A stretch of 7,636 bases of DNA, taken from the NCBI GenBank assembly GCA_023392975.1, contig JAEWNA010000207.1:1-7636 (forward strand). The letters run 5' to 3'. The stretch is from Pseudomonadota bacterium (GTDB taxonomy: Bacteria > Pseudomonadota > Gammaproteobacteria > Xanthomonadales > Xanthomonadaceae). Made by a program: the position numbers and the translations under genes. Each line of letters opens with the position of its first letter. Position 1 is the first letter of the stretch. The notes under the pieces are model-generated. The model searched no databases. It was given only the letters and a program-made list of their open reading frames with translations, and had not been told where the DNA came from. Shown in pieces: positions 4,912 to 7,636 of the stretch.

Positions 4912-6870
4912 TCGCAGTCCCAGCAGCACCAGCTTCGCGGACACCTTGTCCGTGAAGCCGGCTGGCGCGTCGTAGCCCATGCGCGCCAGCGCCTCGCGTT
5001 CGTCGTCGTTCGCTGCACCGTCGGTCATCAGCGCCTTCGCGATCGTCGCCAGCTTCGCGCCACTCGTCGCGGTGTTCGCCTTCAGCCACAGCAGCGCCCT
5101 CGTCAGGCGCTGTTCGACTGGGGTGAAATCGCTGCCGAGCGGATAGTCGGGCAGGGTGCCGTCGGCGCGGAACGGCGCCAGTGCCGCGGTCAGGCGTTCC
5201 GGCGTGTTGCGGCCCGGCATGCGCAGGCGCAGCAGCGCATCGCCGAGCTTGCCGGCCGCGTTCGCCCGCGACAGCAGGCCGTGCTGGAAGCGGCTGTCGG
5301 CCACCGCCGCCATCGCGGCGATGCAGTCCTCGTCGCAGGCGCCGCGCAGGTCGGCGATGCCGTACTCGGTGACGTACACGTCGCGCAGATGGCGCGGGAT
5401 GGTGGTGTGGCCGTAGTTCCAGACCACGCTGGACACCGCCGGCCGGCCCGGCTCCTCGCGCACCGCGCGCAGCATCAGCACCGAGCGCGCGTCGTGCAGC
5501 GCGTGCGCCATCGCCACGAAGTTGTATTGCCCGCCCACGCCGGACACCACGCGGCCGTCTTCCAGCCCGTCCGACACCGCGGCGCCCAGCACCGTCGCCA
5601 TCATGCAGGTGTTGAAGAAGCGCGCCTCGCGCCGCTGCACGCGCTCCAGCGATTCGCGACCGCCGTAGAGCTCGTTGACTTCGCCGACCCGGCGCATGCC
5701 GATGCCGCTGCGCGCGTCGTCGTCGAGCGTGCGCAGCCAGTCGTAGAATGCGTGCGAGCCGAGGTAGAACGCGCCGTGCAGGAATTCGCCCTCGCGTGCG
5801 ACGCGGGCATGATCGGCGTCGCTGGCGCTGCCGTCGGCGATGCGCCGCATCAGCGCCTCGTCGTCGACCACGCGACGCCGCAGCACGCCGGCCTGCACCA
5901 GCGCGCGGAAGCCTTCGTTGATCATCTCGCTGCAACCGTACAGGCCGATCTCGAACGGGCCCAGTCCGCCGCTGGCGACGACCGCGGGATGGCGTTCGAT
6001 CTCCGGATCCAGCGCCTGCAGCACGCGCCGGTAGGCGGCGTTGTCGGTGTGGCGCAGCACCAGCGCGTGGCACAGCGCGTCGGCCAGCGCGCCGATGCCG
6101 ATCTGCAGCGTGCCGCCGTCGCGCACCAGCGCGCTGGCGTAAAAGCCGATCGCGTACTCCGCGTCGGCCACCGGCTGGCGCGGCAGCGCGAACAGCTTCG
6201 GATACGGCCCCGGTGGCGTCACCATCAGGTCGAAGAAATCCGCGTCCACCGCGGCGCCGCTCTCGATCCATGGCAGTTCCGGGTCGACCTCGGCGATCAG
6301 CAGCGGCCGTGGCGCACCGCGTTGCGCGATGGCGTCGAGCAGGTCGAAGGTGAGATCCGTGTTCGACGACAGCGACAGCCGCGTGCCGTCGGCGTTCGCC
6401 GCCACCTTCTGCACCACGCAGTTCACGCCGCGCTCGGCGACGACCCGCGCCACGTGGGTGTAGTTGAGGCTGGCGTAGCGGCGCTGCGCCTGGCGGGACC
6501 GCAGCAGCGCGCCGGACTGCATGTAGAACTCCTCGACCTCCACGTGCGCCGGCAGCGCGTCGCGCTTCTCCGCCTGCACGTAGGCCAGGCGCGGGAAGTC
6601 GTCGCCGAAGTGGCGCGAGAGGAACGGATCGAGGAAGCGGCGCTGCAGGTCGCTCGTTGCAGACGGGGTGTCCAGCGACAGCGCGGTGTAGAGGTGGAAC
6701 GGCCGCGACGGGTCGCGCTCGATCCGCGCATACAGCACGTTGAGCAACCGGTGCGGCTTGCCGATGCCGAGCGGCGCGGCGACGTGCAGCGGGCCTTCGA
6801 CGGTGGCGAGCAGGGTCTCGACGGCGTCGTCGAGCCGGGTGAGGCGATGCGGACGGGTTGGCGCGTTCAT
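4900..6870 (-). CDS. acetyl-CoA hydrolase/CoA-transferase family protein
   Basis: 656 residues from the ATG at 6868-6870. Members of this family move CoA between acyl groups and carboxylates such as acetate or succinate, or hydrolyse acyl-CoA, through a glutamyl-CoA thioester. Visible marks are GIGALADAL (residues 258-266), the GxG motif of the CoA-binding half, and LYGCSEMINEG, in which Glu315 matches the catalytic glutamate of the HSEM-type motif. GGQYNF (446-451) and RDVYVTEYGIADLRG (VTEYG at 500-504) complete the C-terminal domain. The family's usual GGQxDF aspartate is asparagine here. The protein is longer than typical 430-550-residue members, with extra N-terminal and C-terminal segments, as in the long subfamily. 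No signal peptide is seen, so it is cytoplasmic. The open frame extends to 7017, but that extension shows no family features and would run into the repressor promoter. No clear Shine-Dalgarno precedes the chosen start. The physiological substrate cannot be read from sequence. Confidence 0.88.
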   Translation of the reverse strand: MNAPTRPHRLTRLDDAVETLLATVEGPLHVAAPLGIGKPHRLLNVLYARIERDPSRPFHLYTALSLDTPSATSDLQRRFLDPFLSRHFGDDFPRLAYVQAEKRDALPAHVEVEEFYMQSGALLRSRQAQRRYASLNYTHVARVVAERGVNCVVQKVAANADGTRLSLSSNTDLTFDLLDAIAQRGAPRPLLIAEVDPELPWIESGAAVDADFFDLMVTPPGPYPKLFALPRQPVADAEYAIGFYASALVRDGGTLQIGIGALADALCHALVLRHTDNAAYRRVLQALDPEIERHPAVVASGGLGPFEIGLYGCSEMINEGFRALVQAGVLRRRVVDDEALMRRIADGSASDADHARVAREGEFLHGAFYLGSHAFYDWLRTLDDDARSGIGMRRVGEVNELYGGRESLERVQRREARFFNTCMMATVLGAAVSDGLEDGRVVSGVGGQYNFVAMAHALHDARSVLMLRAVREEPGRPAVSSVVWNYGHTTIPRHLRDVYVTEYGIADLRGACDEDCIAAMAAVADSRFQHGLLSRANAAGKLGDALLRLRMPGRNTPERLTAALAPFRADGTLPDYPLGSDFTPVEQRLTRALLWLKANTATSGAKLATIAKALMTDGAANDDEREALARMGYDAPAGFTDKVSAKLVLLGLRRTG

Positions 6871-6908
6871 GCCGATATGATCGCGGAGTTTCGCCGCGGC
6901 CGTCTTGT

Positions 6909-6946
6909 CCCGGCACAATCCGCCGCAGTCAGGCGGGTCGTCCGGG
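6909..6946. other. nested inverted repeat between divergent genes
   Basis: An outer pair CCCGG/CCGGG (6909-6913, 6942-6946) encloses an inner pair CCGCC/GGCGG (6920-6924, 6932-6936), which could fold as an interrupted stem. It lies 39 bases upstream of the enzyme start, in what may be its leader. Such short GC arms are frequent by chance at this composition, so no role is claimed. Confidence 0.2.
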
Positions 6947-7007
6947 CCGTGCAAGGGAGGGGTCCGCTGCAGGACGCGCGGCGCTTCGAAGCCGGGCGAT
7001 CCGGCGC

Positions 7008-7035
7008 TTGACACCATCGTTTACGGGTGTAGTCT
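7008..7035 (+). promoter_or_regulatory. candidate sigma-70 promoter of the repressor/M56 operon
   Basis: A perfect TTGACA (7008-7013) is followed after 16 bases by TAGTCT (7030-7035), which matches TATAAT at three of six positions. The segment is clearly more AT-rich than its surroundings. Transcription would start near 7042, about 30 bases before the repressor ATG. The operator half-sites overlap and follow this promoter, as expected for autorepression. Confidence 0.55.
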
Positions 7036-7060
7036 GAGTTTCGATTACGAACGTAAACGA
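7017..7060. promoter_or_regulatory. candidate repressor operator: dyad plus upstream half-site
   Basis: The nonamer TCGTTTACG appears at 7017-7025, with one mismatch (TCGATTACG) at 7041-7049, and exactly inverted (CGTAAACGA) at 7052-7060. The last two form a near-perfect dyad around a two-base AA spacer, with the core TTACG-AA-CGTAA. The dyad centre at 7050-7051 lies over the predicted transcription start. The upstream copy overlaps the -35/-10 spacer, with a weak partner containing TGTAG, a half-site known from classical BlaI/MecI operators. Dyads with short spacers upstream of their own gene are the known mode of BlaI/MecI dimer binding. The assignment to the gene 12 bases downstream is an inference. 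Confidence 0.6.
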
Positions 7061-7071
7061 ATGCGCCCGAC

Positions 7072-7482
7072 ATGCAGATCAGCGACGCCGAATCGGTGGT
7101 GATGGACGTCCTCTGGCAGCGCAGCCCGCTGGCCGCGGAAGAGGTGGTGGCCGCGCTGGCGCCGCGCCAGGACTGGCAGGAGGCGACGGTGAAGACCCTG
7201 CTCAACCGCCTGCTCAACAAGGGCGCGATCGCCGCCGACAAGGACGGCCGCCGCTATCTGTACCGTCCGCTGCTGCGGCGCGAAGACTGGGTGCTCGACG
7301 AAAGCGAGAGCCTGCTGGCGCGGCTGTTCGACGGCCGCGTCGCGCCGCTGGTGGCGCACTTCAGCGAACACCGCAAGCTCAGCGCGCAGGACGTGGCCGA
7401 ATTGCGCCGGCTGGTGGACGCGCTCGACGTGCCCGCCGGCGACGCGGGCACCGGTACGGAGGTCGACGATGGACACGCCTGA
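7072..7482 (+). CDS. BlaI/MecI/CopY-family transcriptional repressor
   Basis: 136 residues, the usual size for the family. The N-terminus ISDAESVVMDVLWQRSPL is the characteristic first helix. The recognition helix lies at about residues 37-51 (QEATVKTLLNRLLNKG), followed by the winged-helix wing DGRRYLYRPLL (59-69). The C-terminal part (about 75-120, with LFDGRVAPLVAHF) is the dimerisation region. Members bind short dyads as dimers and repress their own operon until cleaved or released after the partner M56 membrane peptidase senses a signal, classically a beta-lactam. No resistance gene lies in the window, so the regulated output is unknown. The ATG at 7072 lacks a good ribosome site; the ATG at 7061 is in another frame. 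The gene ends with a 14-base overlap of the M56 gene, implying translational coupling. A short Gly/Asp/Thr tail follows the dimerisation region. Confidence 0.92.
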   Translation: MQISDAESVVMDVLWQRSPLAAEEVVAALAPRQDWQEATVKTLLNRLLNKGAIAADKDGRRYLYRPLLRREDWVLDESESLLARLFDGRVAPLVAHFSEHRKLSAQDVAELRRLVDALDVPAGDAGTGTEVDDGHA

Positions 7483-7636
7483 ACTGCTGCAGCTGCTGTG
7501 GCGCATGACGCTGGTCGCGACCGCCGCGCTGGCCGCACTGCTGGTGCTGCCGCGCTGGCTGCGCGGGCGCTTCGGTGCCGATGTCGCCTACGCCACATGG
7601 TGGCTGCTGCCGGTATCGCTGGTCGCGCTCGCGGTG
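7469..7636 (+). CDS. M56-family (BlaR1-type) membrane peptidase, N-terminal fragment
   Basis: Only the first 56 residues are inside the window; the frame runs off the right edge. The ATG at 7469-7471 is preceded by GGAGG (7458-7462) at six bases, an excellent ribosome site embedded in the repressor gene, and overlaps that gene by 14 bases. Visible residues give a first hydrophobic helix (MTLVATAALAALLVLPRWL) and a short Arg-rich loop. A second helix then begins with YATWWLLPVSLVALAV, whose Tyr-Ala-x-Trp-Trp-Leu pattern is typical of the start of M56 membrane domains. The expected HExxH zinc site and any sensor domain lie outside the window. Identity rests on these helices plus the overlap with a BlaI-type gene, the standard arrangement of the sensor/repressor pair. 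Confidence 0.82.
   Translation, partial: MDTPELLQLLWRMTLVATAALAALLVLPRWLRGRFGADVAYATWWLLPVSLVALAV

Noticed and set aside
4805..6916. Second minus-strand frame (703 codons) overlapping the CoA-transferase
   Set aside because: Its translation is Arg/Ala/Pro/Gly shadow sequence in a shifted frame, with no recognisable domain.
5281..7011. Long plus-strand open frame (576 codons) opposite the CoA-transferase gene
   Set aside because: Its translation is His/Arg/Val/Gln-rich low complexity, typical of the antisense of a GC-rich gene, while the minus strand carries clear family motifs.
6871..7017. N-terminal extension of the CoA-transferase by 49 residues
   Set aside because: The extension has no family resemblance and would start inside the repressor promoter; the ATG at 6870 begins the family-like sequence.
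1..7636. CRISPR array, insertion sequence, integrase site, tRNA or rRNA
   Set aside because: No regularly spaced long repeats, transposase-like frame, terminal inverted repeats or tRNA-like cloverleaf was seen on either strand.

Overview
The window is very GC-rich DNA, with G or C at most third codon positions and no tRNA, rRNA, CRISPR array or transposase. The gene content suggests a gammaproteobacterium of the Xanthomonadaceae (Lysobacter/Luteimonas/Stenotrophomonas-like). The pointers are a TPR-transmembrane-PAS sensor, a BlaI-type repressor overlapping an M56 peptidase gene, and a long acetyl-CoA hydrolase/transferase. This assignment is inferred from protein style and composition, not from a search.

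Layout: (1) Bases 2-1984 (+) hold the 3' part of a membrane sensor: TPR repeats, coiled coil, one membrane helix, a PAS-like region and an unusual Arg/Trp-rich C-terminal module. (2) Bases 2003-2479 (-) encode a small exported protein with six mature cysteines and a DxDxDG calcium-type loop, convergent with the sensor. (3) A 317-base divergent intergenic region carries three GTCCCGG heptamers at an exact 10-base period. (4) Bases 2797-4186 (+) hold three consecutive small exported proteins. Each has one cysteine pair in a similar strand-DxxxC-helix-strand-C arrangement, and strong hairpins follow the first two genes. (5) Bases 4241-4875 (+) hold a fourth, broken reading frame whose coding signal moves through at least two frames. 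(6) Bases 4900-6870 (-) encode a 656-residue acetyl-CoA hydrolase/CoA-transferase family enzyme. (7) From 7008 to the right edge, a promoter with a dyad operator drives a BlaI/MecI-type repressor (7072-7482), whose end overlaps the start of an M56 (BlaR1-type) membrane peptidase cut by the window edge.

The best understood unit is the repressor/M56 pair. In this family the membrane metallopeptidase senses an envelope signal and the repressor is inactivated, relieving repression at its own operator. The least understood unit is the run of small exported cysteine-pair proteins at 2797-4186 with the decayed or mis-sequenced neighbour at 4241-4875. I recognise no named family for these, and they are the most likely source of something undescribed here.
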